Positions 32,255 to 46,100 of a DNA stretch of 64,000 nt are shown piece by piece. The stretch is from assembly GCA_963662175.1 (NCBI GenBank), contig OY759216.1, positions 46,579,087 through 46,643,086 of the forward strand, read 5' to 3'. Within the stretch, counting starts at the first letter, position 1. Each line of letters begins with the position of its first letter. The stretch comes from Aradus depressus (lineage: Eukaryota > Arthropoda > Insecta > Hemiptera > Aradidae). A program made the translations under genes and the position numbers. The notes beneath the pieces are model-generated. The model searched no databases. It was not told the origin of the DNA and was given only the letters and a program-made list of their open reading frames with translations.

Positions 32255-32600
32255 TGGAGAATCACCGTCAATGTACTTCCCAGCACGAATTAATCGATTA
32301 ATTTGCTTCACTATTTCTAAAACTAATCGACTGTTTGGCCTGAAAATCAATATTTGACTTACAGAGTATGTTATGAATCCTCAAACTAAATTTTCTGTCG
32401 ATACATTCTTTACATAAGCAACTATAAGGGTTTTTGAGTAGAGTTCCCTCTGACCCCCTTCCTCTCAGCGGATGATTCCGCCGAAAATTAATAGGTATCG
32501 TCCTTAAAGGGTTTTGAATTTCCATTTTTTTTAAATTTTGGTAATCAGGAGTAGAATTTCTAACCGATTATATAACTTCGTATAGCTGGGAAAGTAAAAG
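32255..32600 (-). repeat. Family A repeat, inverted, near both ends
   Basis: GGAGAATCACCGTCAATGTAC through the modules to CTTCGTATAGCTGGGAAAG. Its left end contains ATAACTTCGTATAGC, the chance loxP-like half site discussed under rejected items. Confidence 0.8.
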
Positions 32601-33689
32601 AATTTTTTTTGCAATAAACATGAACCGAAGAGAAAACATGTTTTCAAAACAAAATTCATTGAAAATAGTTGGGAACAATAATTTTTAAAAATAAACACAA
32701 TTTATGAACATTTAATTGTTTAAATAACTTTCCTTTTGTTGTCATTAGAATACATATACAGAGCCACAAACAAATTATTACCTAATTAAACAAATTTCCT
32801 CAGATGAAAGTTCTAAGCCACCTACCTATTTAATAAGTTACTTTCTATTGAAAAGTATATAATTGTTTTCTTTTTCCATTATTTACATATGTTGTACTTC
32901 GTAACTAAGAAGTTAAATGCAAAAGTAAATAAAAAACGTTATCACATCCAACTCATGACAGATACCTAGAAAACATTGTCACATGAATTTTTCAAAATAC
33001 AATCGAATTGGGTTAATTTTCTTTTGTTTCATTCTAATAGTGGCAACACTGACTATGCACAGTGATTTCCACCAATAAATGTAGGTATTAGATTCTGAAA
33101 AGTATCCATGTGTTAACTTTGTTTTTATAATCTTTTTTCAGTTGTTTCATCGCGTGTTTTTCTTTTGTTCTTAGTTCAAAATAAATGTTGCTAATTAAGT
33201 TTAATTTATTTTGTAACTACAAGAATTGTAAGTTCGGTTCTTTGTTGTTATCACGGAGCTGGCAAGATTGGGCAGAAATGATTCGTTTTTAGCAAATGGC
33301 TAGTAAATATGGCTAAAGTTTATTCTAGTTAGTATACTGGGTAAAGTATAAATTAAAGATGATGTACATTAAAAAATTGGCTAGAATAACCTGTTTTAGG
33401 CTTACTAGCCAAAAATATATTTATTAAAAAATGAATATATTTCAAGCATTATTTAAGCCTAAAAAAGTAAATACAGTGCTTACAATACACTTTTTTATAT
33501 TACTTTTATTGAGACCAATCTAGAGGACTTAGGGGAAACTATATATGAATAAAAATAGATGAGCTACGCTGATTATTATTATTTTTTTAAATAAAACCAA
33601 ATATCTAATAATATAAGTATGGTTAATCGTAATTTGCCCAATGTTCTTCCCTTAGATAGATATTTTGTTTTAAAATAATATTTTATATT
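32600..33689. other. AT-rich 5' flank of the SLC6 gene
   Basis: No repeat family or coding exon recognised. This is the likely location of upstream regulatory sequence or a non-coding exon. Confidence 0.3.
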
Positions 33690-33800
33690 ATGGAACCTGA
33701 GAACTATTTTGGAGCTTCTAAAATCCATAGTGATAACAGTTGGAGAAAATCGGACAAATTGTTTGCGGTTTTATTGAAAATTTCACATCCAATAAGAACG
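33690..33800 (+). CDS. Doubtful first coding exon of the SLC6 transporter
   Basis: ATG at 33690 opens 37 codons (MEPENYFGASKIHSDNSWRK...) and a GTATCT donor follows at 33801 in phase 0. That is the phase needed to join the exon at 34023. The sequence is hydrophilic at first, as expected of a cytoplasmic N-terminus. If used, the protein would be about 628 residues, normal for SLC6. The donor is not strong, no homology can be claimed, and an exon further upstream is equally possible. Confidence 0.25.
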
Positions 33801-34022
33801 GTATCTTTCAGAATATCTTTATTTGTGCTTCTTTGTATGAGGCTACCGTTCCATATTAGTCTGGAAGTAATTACCTTTCCATTTGTTTTGAATAAATTGT
33901 CTGTAATTTGTTACTTATTATTTTTTATATCATGGTTTATGTGCAGCCTAGATTTAAAAAATGTTGCCTTACAAACTATATAATATATGCTTATTTTTTT
34001 TGGTTTTTGTATTTTGTTGCAG

Positions 34023-34137
34023 CCACAGCGATGTTGTTCTTGTCCCAGCCTGAGCACACTTCTGGCTGCTCTCTCACTTTCCTTCAGTTTGGGCAACATC
34101 CTTCGACTGCCCAGACTTGTCGTCAACCATGGCGGAA
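34023..34137 (+). CDS. SLC6 exon: TM1
   Basis: Follows a good acceptor (TTTTGTTGCAG). Encodes LAALSLSFSLGNILRLPRL. The Asn of SLGN and the Arg gate residue are kept. The position equivalent to SERT Asp98/LeuT Gly24 is Ser. It ends GGA A before GTAAGT. Confidence 0.9.
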
Positions 34138-37100
34138 GTAAGTACCACTTTTACCTAAATGTAAATATATTAATTCAATTGTTTTGTTCTTAATGTCGGT
34201 GAGGTACTTGGACCTACACATTGTATTAATAAATTGATAAATAACTAAGTATATTAATAAAAAATAAATAAATAAATGTTTAAATAAACATATATAAATC
34301 CGATAACAATAAAGGCATTGGATCTTTGGCGGTCATTTAGCATTCTGCAGTGAGTAACAAGTGGTAACCTGAATAAGGAATAAATATAGAACTGTGGTGT
34401 AAAATGTGATACTAGATGCATTAAAATTGTGTAAATGATAGTAAATAAACTAAGTGGTGTTATTACTTAAAAAAACTAAATTTTATTGTGCAAGTGAACA
34501 TATTTTTTGTGTTTATCTTTACATTCACCTTGTGAGTTTTTTAAAATCAAAAATACAGAAAATGAACAATTATTAACAATTTCCACAGTTCTATTAAGAG
34601 CTCATTGTTATAAACTTATTGTGATATATTTATGGATCCGTCAAATCAGATTGTTGGAAGAACGTTATGTTAGAAGACATCAACCCGATCATGTAATCTT
34701 TACAACTTCTAAGTTGAGAAACACGGACATATTGTGGAAACTAAAAATAAATAAAACAGACTTCCTTTTTCGAAATATTTTGATGAAGAAACAATTTTTT
34801 GTGGAGTATACAATATTATTTTTAAAAACCGTTTGTTTTCATTAGGTACTTATAGGGCTTTGGCGGTCTGTTAGGCTAAATTTTGAATAGCACAATAACA
34901 CTTTGCAAAATTAGCTGCTTGTAAACTGTTTTTTTTGTTTAAATCACAATAACTAACCAAGCTGAAGGTCTTGAATGTCTGTTTGTTTGTCCGAGCATCA
35001 CTGTACTTGGTGCATATTTCGGGAATTGCTTTGGGGCATTTCAAAATTTGGACCGAGAGGAAGAAGTATGACCGGGATCAACACATGAAATTGAGTGCTA
35101 TTTTTTTCAAAAGTTAATTGTCTTTTCATAATGTTTTACTTGTACGTTCCTTATGAGACCTGTTAAAACATTGGCCAGTTAACATCCGACAATTTTAAGA
35201 AGTAGATATTATAAGCGCAGCCAACACATGAAGCATCGTTATAAGCCCTGTTCAAACATAGATGAACAATAATAGACCAACTATATCAAATTTCTAAATA
35301 ATTAACTCAATGAGTATCTCAAAGAGTTTCATGAAAAAATGTAGATAGAGCAGATGGGACTATAGAGCAGATGGGACTATAGAGCAGATGGGACTATAGA
35401 GCAGATGGGACTATAGAGCAGATGGGACTATAGAGCAGATGGGACTATAGAGCAGATGGGACTATAGAGCAGATGGGACTATAGAGCAGATGGGACTATA
35501 GAGCAGATGGGACTATAGAGCAGATGGGACTATAGAGCAGATGGGACTATAAGTTGGAACATGTGTTAACATGACATAACATTGGACAAGCGGTCTGCCA
35601 CCCTTGCTGATACTAACACCCAACAGGGCTGCATGTCTATCCAAGGTGAGGTCTGATTACAGACCGCCATCCTGGCTTGCTCATCCCATTGTTAGCTCGA
35701 CTGGAGTGGGCTCCATGCTATTGTCATATCTGCTATAGCGGGAACCTACGCACAATGACACAATCCAAACCTTGCTCCTAACATCACCGCAACATTTTAA
35801 CGGTGTCGTCCTCTGACCCATTTCTCCCCTTTCATCACTATAATCTGTGTATATTCAGGAAATTCTTGTTCAATGCAGTTCCATGTACTGTTTAAGATTC
35901 AAGACCCAGTTTTGGTTTAATATAATATCTGAAGAAAGTCCTGTTATTATATATTAACATGTTACTTTTAGTGCACTTTAACAGAATTTATACGCCACTT
36001 ATTTTTACTTTCTTATATCTATAGTATGAGGAAGTATTGCAATCGTGCGAAAAACCGAGATCGAAACAGATTTTCACGTTTCAAGGTCCCCTAAATACGT
36101 TTTGACCATTTCGCGATTATGTCTGTGTGTAATTGAAACTTTGTGAGCGATCTAACGCAAAACGATTGTAGCTATGAACCTAATTTGAAATAAAGAAGTT
36201 ACTAGTACTAACCGACCCAGATCGGAAGAAAATTGAGCCCCCTTTCCTTCGGGGCCTCAGTACATTTTACAAGATACCCACCCCCCATATTCATGATATA
36301 ACCAAAAATATTTTCAAATAAACATTGTAGAGAAAACTAAAAGGCATTTATAATTTTTTTTTCGAAGGTCGCTCGGTTTGCGAGATAATGCCGAAAACCG
36401 CACTGATATGTCGTTTTCAAACCCATTTAAGTCTTTTGCTTGATTTATGCGAAACGGTTATAGTCTTATTGAAAAATTATTTCTTACCAAAAATGTTTCT
36501 TATTAAATTAACGAAATGAGATTATAGATAGGACTAATACGAAGAAGGTATAAATGTAATTTTTAAATTGAAACATATATCAACGACATTTAAAATATAT
36601 TTTTATTAACGATAGTTTATTTATTGAAAAGGATGAAAATAAATAAAATTTATGTGATGTAGCCAACATAGGATATTCTTATACTAACCACGTTTGTACA
36701 GATCACACTTTTATATGAACGTATTGCTAATTTATATGTTTCAATATAACCCTGAAGAAGCAAACTCAGTAGCGAAAGCTGAAGTCGAATCCATTTTATC
36801 GACCACAAGCCTTGTTGCATTCTTTCAGCAGCTGCTCTGTGAAACGAAATATTGACATTAAAAAGATTTCCTAAAGGATGTTTTTTTTTTTCTCTGTCTT
36901 TCTCTTTCTTAATTTGTTCTCTGTTTATCTGGGAAAATTTGGCTAGATGAAGAGAAATGGCTTCCGGACAATGTTCAGATTTGATAAATTAATAGTTTTA
37001 CTCCTAATTAAACATGGAAACAAATGGGTGTCAAATATTGTTGTTATATTATTAAGAACATATTACAGAGAGGTGTGACAAGCATGGAAGGAATCCATAT

Positions 37101-40100
37101 GTATTGCATATATTTAATATATATATTTATTCGCCAAAACTTCTTGAGAAGTAGGCAATACAAATTTTAAATTTCTGTTTTCTCGTCTAGGTACATTCTT
37201 CCTGATATACGCTGGTATTACAATACTATTTGGGATTCCTCTTGCCTTCTTGGAGATAGTTCTTGGACAGTTCTGCCAACAGGGAACAACGAAATTATGG
37301 CGTGCAGTTCCTCTACTTAAAGGTTCGTTCGTCATCAAATACATTATAAAATACTTTATTTCGATAACCATCAGAGATATTTTTTAATATTAAGAAAATA
37401 ATAGAACAAATATAATTTTAATTATATTAATGTACAGGTATATAAGTTAAAATAACAATGTTTTATATTCCTTTCAGATAATTTAACAGCAATCTACTTT
37501 AGGGTTCAGTTCTGAATCAACATTGAAAATGATTAGTAATAATTAGTGATTATAATAATTCTGCAATTAAAGAGCTCCTCATTCTATTTTTCTCGAGAAC
37601 TATGAGTATGACATCCCTTCATACGACTGCGAATATTCATTTTTGCGTTGCGGAAAGTGAGCTTGCTGTCACAGATTCGCTTTTTCGTTGCCAAATAGGC
37701 TGCAGTGCCTGGATATCCATTACAAGACCATTTGCGCTTGCCTCAGGATGAGATTCTCTTTGTGTTCCTGTCAGTTGCTCACATCAGCAGAGCTGTCGCT
37801 TCCTGGGTGGATGGCTACAATGGCCGACTGTGAACCAACGAAGTGCACTATCTTTTCCTCATTTATGTTTAACAGTTTCATTATTTTGCCTAGCTACAAG
37901 ACTATATGACAAAAGTCTGGTAAGAGCTAGTCTGCCTATGAACGCATCTTGTTTTTAAGAAAAAAACGTAAGTTAATTCGACTTCTTAGAAATTTGTATA
38001 AATAGGATATCCTTGTTAGTTGTTCCACTTGTCCTCGTTTTTTGGTACTTTCCTCCTTGCCTCTCAAATCGTCTTTACGAATACTTAATGTGGAGTGCAT
38101 TTCATATCTTGATACTGAAAATTGAAATAACAATTACAGATTGTTTTTTTCCAGCAATTTACTCTTCAAGTTGCAGCCATTTTATTGTTCTAAAATCGAC
38201 TCACTTTCATCTATACAATTTGTTTTTTTTGTTTACTCGTTTAATTGAAATGTTTAGTGCAATATGTGAGTATAATTTATGTCAATAATTAAATAACAAA
38301 ATGACAACGGTTGGTCTCAATTCGTTACTAAACCCTCGTTAATTCATATTTTGGCAAGTGCTTCAAAAGAATTCACCGTAGCGGGTGAACAAACAATTAT
38401 AATTGCCTATTTTATTTTCTAGGCCATATAATAATACATCTCTAAATATGGGTCGAAGAAGGAGAAACTCCTGTGGAAGAACTTTGTCGGAGTATAAGAC
38501 AAGAAGAATCCTCAGAAAAGAGGAGTCTGACTTAGAAAACTATTGTCGTGTAGGAAATAACATAACGTTATAAAGTAGATTACCGTTTGGAATATGACCG
38601 CAACCTATAGATAGCTCGTTGCTGATAAACTCACAAGTTGAGGAAACTCTTAGGAAGACTCTAATCCCATCCCGCAGAGGGCGCCTCTTCGACTGGAGTA
38701 TATTTATAAACTATAACTTTTAATTACTATCATATTTCTATGATTACAGGTGTAGGTTACGTGAAGGTGGTATGTTCGTTTCTGCTCTCCGTTTACTATC
38801 CCGTTGTAATGGCCATCTCACTCTTCTACAGCCTCTGGACCCTGAAAGGTCCTGTCCCCTTCATCGAGTGTTCTACCATACAATCTCTAGGGGTATGTAT
38901 ACCTACTCTTTTTTTTTTTTTTTAAATACGAAAAGGAAAATTAATAATATAAGATGGAGTTCAGTTACATTGAAAACTACCAGACTGAATCATTCAGGAT
39001 TATATCGTACGAATTTTCAATTTGACAACAATGAATAGATAGTGAAGTGTGGGTTTTTGCAAAACGTGGGCAAAAAAAACAAAACAAAAAACTACAATTA
39101 GTGTTGTATTGTTATAAATGTTGACAGCTGTTTAAAAATCATATATTAGGTTAGGTTTTATGACTCATGCCCGGGCTTTAACTACGAGGTCATATCGTCT
39201 ACTACCAGAGCGCCCTTTCGTCACTCTGGTGGACATGAGCCCGACTCTACTGTGGGAGTCCTAAATTTTGCCTACCCTAAATTTTTTATTCATCTAGGGC
39301 AGTGGTCTTTAACGAGTACCTGACATCGTACAGGCTTGGGACCATCGCTTAACGTCCCATCCGAAAGACGGCGTGCTTAAGTTTATTTTACTTCCCAGAT
39401 AAAATAAACTGAGGGCCTCGGTCGGATTGTTCTTGAGCTCAGAAGGCAAGCACGCATACCACTGAGCTACCGGCGCCCTCAAAATCATATATTAAGACAC
39501 ACCTTAAAAGAGGGCATCGGTAGCACAGAGGTAGCATGATTCCTAAAAATCGTTCTTCGAAACCCGGTCGAGACCCTACGATTTTTTATCTGGCAGGTGA
39601 AAAAGAACGTCACCCGTCCTTCTGATGGGACCCCTATCCTAGATGAATACAAATTTAGGATAGAGAAAATACGTGACTCTCATGATAGAGTCGGGCTCAT
39701 GTCTGGCAAAACGACGAAAGAGCGCTCTGGTAGGAGGCGACATGCCCTCATAGTTAAAGTCCGAACATGAGTCATAATAACTAACACCTTAAAAGCCACT
39801 ATATATTCCTGCTAGAGTTTGTTAGTTATTGTGACTCGTCCTCGGGCTTTAACTACAAGGTAATTTCGCCTACTACCAAAGCGCTCTTTCATCGCTCTGA
39901 TGGACATGACCCCGACTCTAATGTGGTAGTTCTAAATGTTGCCTACACTAATACATTTGTATTCTAGGATGTGGTGCTCAAGGTTATTGTAAGGAAGAAA
40001 ACGCCTTTAAAACCTGCGAATTTGAGCTCAATAAGCAAACCTCTGAGTGACCGGCGCTCTCAATACCTGCGAGAAGTCTTAGAGCTTGTTAATCTTAATC

Positions 40101-43100
40101 AAATGTTTTTTGTAATCATTGCTTGAACAGTTCAAATTTGTTTTTTAAGTTACGCCCACACTCCACGAAATTTCCTAACAGTATTAGCTACTCTTTGGTT
40201 ATGGTATATATGGTATGCAACCTTTGTATGCATTTTTTTTTTTAAAGAAATCAGTGGATTCTATTGATTCTCAGAAAAAAAAAACTTGGCTAAACTCATT
40301 CGATTACTATGTAAAAATATTCTTCACATTTATTAACACGAAAGAAATATATTTCCAAAATTAGTCTCGCGGAGCTGACTTGCAAAAGTACAAAACTGCT
40401 GTTGAATGCTTCCGAGTATGATTTGTGTATTGCTCTTCCTAAGATTTGAAAAGAAAAAAAGCTGTATTCAAGGTGTGTCAGATTGCTCAGTTAGCCAGAT
40501 GAATAAAAACTTGTCAAATGCTTTCTAATTTTCAATAGAACTCAAAGAAAAGTTGAATAAAAATATTTATATAACAAGTATTATGTATATTTATATAGAA
40601 ATGTATATCCAGAAAAAAAAAAGGAAATAGTGTTACTTCTATATTTGCTTACACATGTACTCACGAAACGTAAATTTACAGGATGAACAAACTTCCATTC
40701 GTGAAGACGATTCATGTCTTGAGTAAGTATTGCATTATTAATATAATCGTTACTTTTATTATTATTATTATTATTATTAAAATAATAATTATTAATTGAA
40801 TTTCACAAATATATTTTTATTTCTTTTTTCCAGGAAAACGTTTTTAAAACCACCTGATCAAGATTTTATGTGGTTTGGTGTAAATGTCACACTCCTTTTT
40901 CTTCTTTGGGCATTTGTAATGTTATGGTAATTACTTTTTTTCCCATTAATTAATGTATCTGCATGTTTAAATCAACCTTATTTATATTATATGTGAACGT
41001 TGCGCAATTTTTATTTATAGTATTTTTTACTGAGAATTTTTTTTACTTCTCACTAACTGAAATTCAACGGAGAAGTGTATGGTTCATGCTTCTGTAGTTC
41101 AGAACGCAAAATTACATTCTGATTGATAGAAAAAAGTAGAAAATTTGATTTTGTTTTTCTACGTTGGTATATATTGTAATACTATTAGTAAATTCTGATT
41201 CTAATATTCTATCATCCTCATAGTATCAAACAAATGTTTTTCACAGAATAAAGCAGTTTTAATGTTTTGTAGTAGCAACTATTAATAGTTTGCGAAAAAA
41301 AAACTTGGATTATGATCTGATAAGATGATTTTTGTACTAATTTTGTTTTTGTGTTCAACCCGTAATTTTTCTGTATTATTCTTCTTTTATATTATCATGA
41401 ATAGTTTGTTTTTGCTGTAATTCTCGCGCTTTGAAATATCCACACAACTTTCCTCAGTTTTTTTCTCTCTCATCTTTTCTAATTTTCTATTAATTCTTTC
41501 TCCACAATCATTTGTATTCATAAAGAAATATTAGTAATGAGTTGAGTAAATTAAAGATAAACTGCTATTGCAGTTGAGTCGATTTTGTATCTGGGGAAGG
41601 ATAACAACCTGCAGAGAGCTCATTCATGTTGTGAGTACAGGACTTGGAACCAAAGATACATCAGCAGTAAAACATTGAAGGGTTTATTTACTCAAGTTGC
41701 TAACAGTAAAGTTATAATGTTTTGAGTAGATATAGATAATGTTTTGTTTTTGTGACTCATGCCCGGGCTTCAACTACGAGGTCATATTGCCTACTTGAAA
41801 AACTCTATTGATGACTTTTCCCAAATTGAGAGGATTTTCCGTTTTCATTTCAATACAGTAGCTTATAGTTAGTTATTGTGACTCATGCCCGGACTTTAAC
41901 TACTAGATCATATCGCCTAGTACCAGAGCGCTCTTTCGTCATTCTGGTGGACATGAGCTCGACCTTACTGTAGGAGTCCTAAATTTTGTCTACTCAGATT
42001 TAATTTGGTGATGGGGTCTTTAATGAGTACACACCTGAAATCATTCGTGGTCGGGACCATCTTTTAGCGTTCGCTCCGAAGGATGGCATGCTAAATTTTT
42101 TTTTTTTTATTAAATAGTAACTGTGTCATGCTTGAAATATATTGTGGAACTTGCCAGCTAAATGTTGTGGAAAGTCGAGGTTCTGTAAATGAAAAACTCC
42201 GTATTTGGTCAACGTTTCGGAAACTATTTATTTATTTCTTCAGGGCCTTACAAGGACTTGAATGGATGTCAGACACAAAAACATACCACCTTCCCCCTTA
42301 ATATCCACTTCGGTCATTATAAGGCCCTAGGATATTAATAGTTTCCGAAACGTTGACCGAATTCTGAGTTTTTTATTTACATGAGAGAACCTCGACATCT
42401 TCAACATTGAAAAAGTACTGTCGACTCTATTAAGCAATATTGCCAGGTAAACTTTCAGTGTTTCAACACTTTAATGATACCTTCAACATTAAACTCTTAC
42501 AACGTGGCTTCTATTTACGATATTTATTATTTTATTTATCTATATTGTTGCTATTTAATTAACTAATCACTAATCTGTTTGATATTGTTGTTGCTGGACA
42601 GTGTATGCCGTGGAGCCAAATCGTACCGTACCGCTGCAGTGCTGCTCACAGTACCCCTGGTGGGTATCATGGCAGCTCTCCTCACAGAGCAGATCATGCA
42701 GGGTACCCAGGCACTGGAGGCCCTCATCACATTCTCCTGGGACCCTGTACTTAGATTCGATGTAAGAACACTTTTTATTCTGTGTCTCCATGTATTTAGA
42801 GCACGAAGATGCTAATTATAGTTGGGTTCATTGTCATTCTATGTCAAATCAATGTAGATTTCGATTGAGGCCTTGGAATCCTTTCAAACTTCAACCTTTC
42901 TTCTGTCGGTGCCTATTGAAATTCATGAATTCACTTTCTTAGCACTCCAAATATCAACAATCTAATCCTAATATTATTATAATTACCATTCATTTTCTCA
43001 AAATCGATATTATACGAAATGAGACCTACGTACTCAGTACTGCTCTTTACGAGCGCTAAGCTTCCGCCATTCTATGCATACGTTTTACTTGATCTGAAGG

Positions 43101-46100
43101 TTTTTATTTCTATTTAAAATCCTGGTTATTCCTACAATCGAAAGTTCTAAATGTTTTTTAGGAGACATAGGTTCGAAGAAGTATCAGAAACTTAGAACAT
43201 AAGTACGCATTACTGAAAACTTCGTATAGAAATGACTTTTTAATAAGATGCAAGTATCTCGAAAGTTGAAGAAATATCCATAGTCTGGTTTAGTTTAAGA
43301 TAAGAAAGAATTGTCCTCAAAGTCGTGTCGTAGCCTCACACCCATAGCGTCTTTCTATTTCACCTCTTCTTTTTTAAATAAATAGCATCTATGATCGTTA
43401 AGATTTTTAATGTTGTCTAATCTCACTGATTTTGTTTATTTTCACAGACGTGGTATTACGCTATGGTGCAGTTTTTCTTTTCAACCCATATTGGATTTGG
43501 AAATATTACAACTTGCGCTGGAAACATATACTCAAAAAGCAGTGCCTTTTGGTGAGTGCAATTTATAGGTTAATTGGTAAAATAATGTGTCTTTCTACAG
43601 AATGAAGGCAACGTGAAAAAAGGAAGGATTTTCCCCTTTTCTTCTTTACCACTACGCATGGCTCCATCCCTTCCACATGTTTCACTGGCTTCTCCGTTTA
43701 TATTCCAATATTTAACCTTAGAATTGTAACCCTTAGTATTATTAGTTCACTGTTTTGATAAGGATTTTAATGTTATTTGTAACATGGATTAAGTTTGTGT
43801 ACAGTTGAACAGTTAGTGAAAATGTAAAAAGTTGCTTTCAGTGTTTATTTTATTGTGGCTCATTTCCGGGCTTTATCTATGAGGTCATATCGCCTACAAC
43901 CAGAGGGCTCTTTCGTCGTTCTGGTGGACATAAGCCCGAAGTTACTGTGGAATCCTAAATGTTTGTTAGTCATGAAGCATTTACTATAGAAAAATAGTGA
44001 ACAAAAAGTTACATTTATATATACAGTTAAAAGTGTGGATCATTTATTAATTTATAAGTAGACTCAGAAGTGGGAAATTTGTGACAAAATGTAGAGACAA
44101 TTATAAAAACCTTAGTGGCCCAGGTTCTCAGACGTTGGTTGATTAGATTTGGAATTATCCATGTCATTATGTTATTTCTGGCATTGCCCATCTTGTGAGA
44201 GTGACTGATGTGTTTCAGGATGGCGGTGGGCTACATCCTGACCAATCTGGCGGCAGGGGCAGGTATGACGGTCCTGGTCTATCTGTGGCTGGACCATGGT
44301 TCCCCCTCCTGGCCTGAGGTACCTCTTCTCTTCGTACTCCAGCTCGTCTACGATACAGCCTCTTCGGCCACTCAGAACGGACAGCTCTGGCCCTGTCTCG
44401 CTTACCTTATGGTCATACTGGCTGGCTTCACTAGCATGGTAAAGAATTGTTAAACTATAAAATATGGCCTGACATTCTCATGTAGAGTAGAGCTAAAAAG
44501 AGACAATGAATGCTTAAAGTGGGGGAAGTATGCGCAGTAGCCGAGCTCACCCCCACCAAGTTTTCTTAACTTATATGTTATAGCATCAATCTTCAAAAAA
44601 ACAATGGAACAATAATGTGTCAAAGAATATTGAATTGTTGAGAATATTCTCCAAAAACAATGTTTTTGCAGGCGTTTGTTTGAATAATGAAAATAACAGA
44701 AATTTTGTGAACACCATGCTTGCTTTCTGGTGGTATGTAAAGACCATTTACATAATTGTTGTGTAGTGATGGGCTCAATCCTGCTGAAATTCCACAACTA
44801 GCCAGAAAAACAGAAAAAAAAAACATACAAGATGTAATGATTGTGAGAAGTTTATTATAGCAATGAACTTGAAAAACCTGAAATTAGGTGGAAAAGGCTA
44901 TGTTGTTTATGTTTGTAAAACAATGAAATATCCCAATTAATCTTTAAATTAAAAATAGTAGTAATGTTATTATTTTTCGCAGGCTGCCTTGATCTACACC
45001 ATCGTTATATCTATCTCGGTAGAGACGAAGAACAAGTGGAGGTCATGGCTGATAACTGGTATCATCTGTGGGGTCGGCTTCGTCAGCGGCATCGCCATCA
45101 TGCTACCTGTAAGTCTATATCTTCATTATTATTATTATAAAAGTTTTCTTAAGAGACTTAGTGAGACTTGGCTATCCCAAGGTCAGAAATTTTTTGGAAA
45201 ATCTACATTGAAGCAAAGTTCTCCTAGAGTCTCCAATATACCAGAGGCGAAACTGAGATACGCACCCTTACCAGCTTTAATGAAACTTTAGGACATACGC
45301 TAAAGTAGCGGTTCCCAATCTTTTCATTAGGCGTACCACCCAATGTTCTTATACCACATACGCGTACAACACTTGGAGAGAATTATTCTCTTATTTTCTT
45401 TGAAATATGAAGGTGAATAATGAACATGTTATTGATGATTGGACTTTAATGATTGGGCTGCCCGGGAGAAACTATGCGTTATATTCCTTAACTAAAAGCT
45501 GATTACATGCGATACCCAGACAAAGAGTTGAAAGATTATTCTCCCCCCAATGTCCCCGTCCCCACCTCGCGCCTCCCCACTTTGCTACTCAACAATGTTA
45601 TTCAACTCCGTTATTTTTAATTTTTTCCCCTCTTTTCAGTTACAATAAATATATAATATGTGTTCTAAAAGTTATTCCTGAATAGATTGATATACTATAT
45701 GATACTTAACATTTTCTGAAGAGTATGTGGAACATAACAAATAAAGAAAAAAGGTATGTTTTTTAAGATATTGTCTATTTTACAGAAAATATATAATATA
45801 TGGGAGTACTTGCGGTATTTGCTACCATCTTCAATATTTGTTAAGTCGTGGTTGGTAGCAATAAGTTGTTAAGGTGGTAGCAATATCGAAAGTATTCCCG
45901 TATATTTTATATATTTTGTGAAATAGACAATATTTTAAAAAACATTCGTTTTTTATTTATAAGATATACAATAGATACAAAAAAAACATTAAGGCGTAGT
46001 CAAGGTCCACGCCGTAGATTTTCCGTGAAAATGTCGGGATAACATAATTTTTCATTTTCTTTTCGATGCTGCCGTAGCTCTTCCATTTGCTCGGCACTAG

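Noticed and set aside
32570..32590. ATAACTTCGTATAGC, identical to a loxP half site and the first spacer bases
   Set aside because: It is the left end of a family A repeat; other copies show related words (TATACTTCGTATAGC) and there is no opposing arm. A chance resemblance, not a recombinase site or vector contamination.
34507..34845. 112-codon open frame in the first SLC6 intron
   Set aside because: It overlaps a foldback-flank repeat shared with 11.8 kb and has no recognised domain.
35347..35550. Regular array that might suggest a CRISPR
   Set aside because: 17-bp units are directly adjacent with no spacers, and the locus is eukaryotic. It is a minisatellite.
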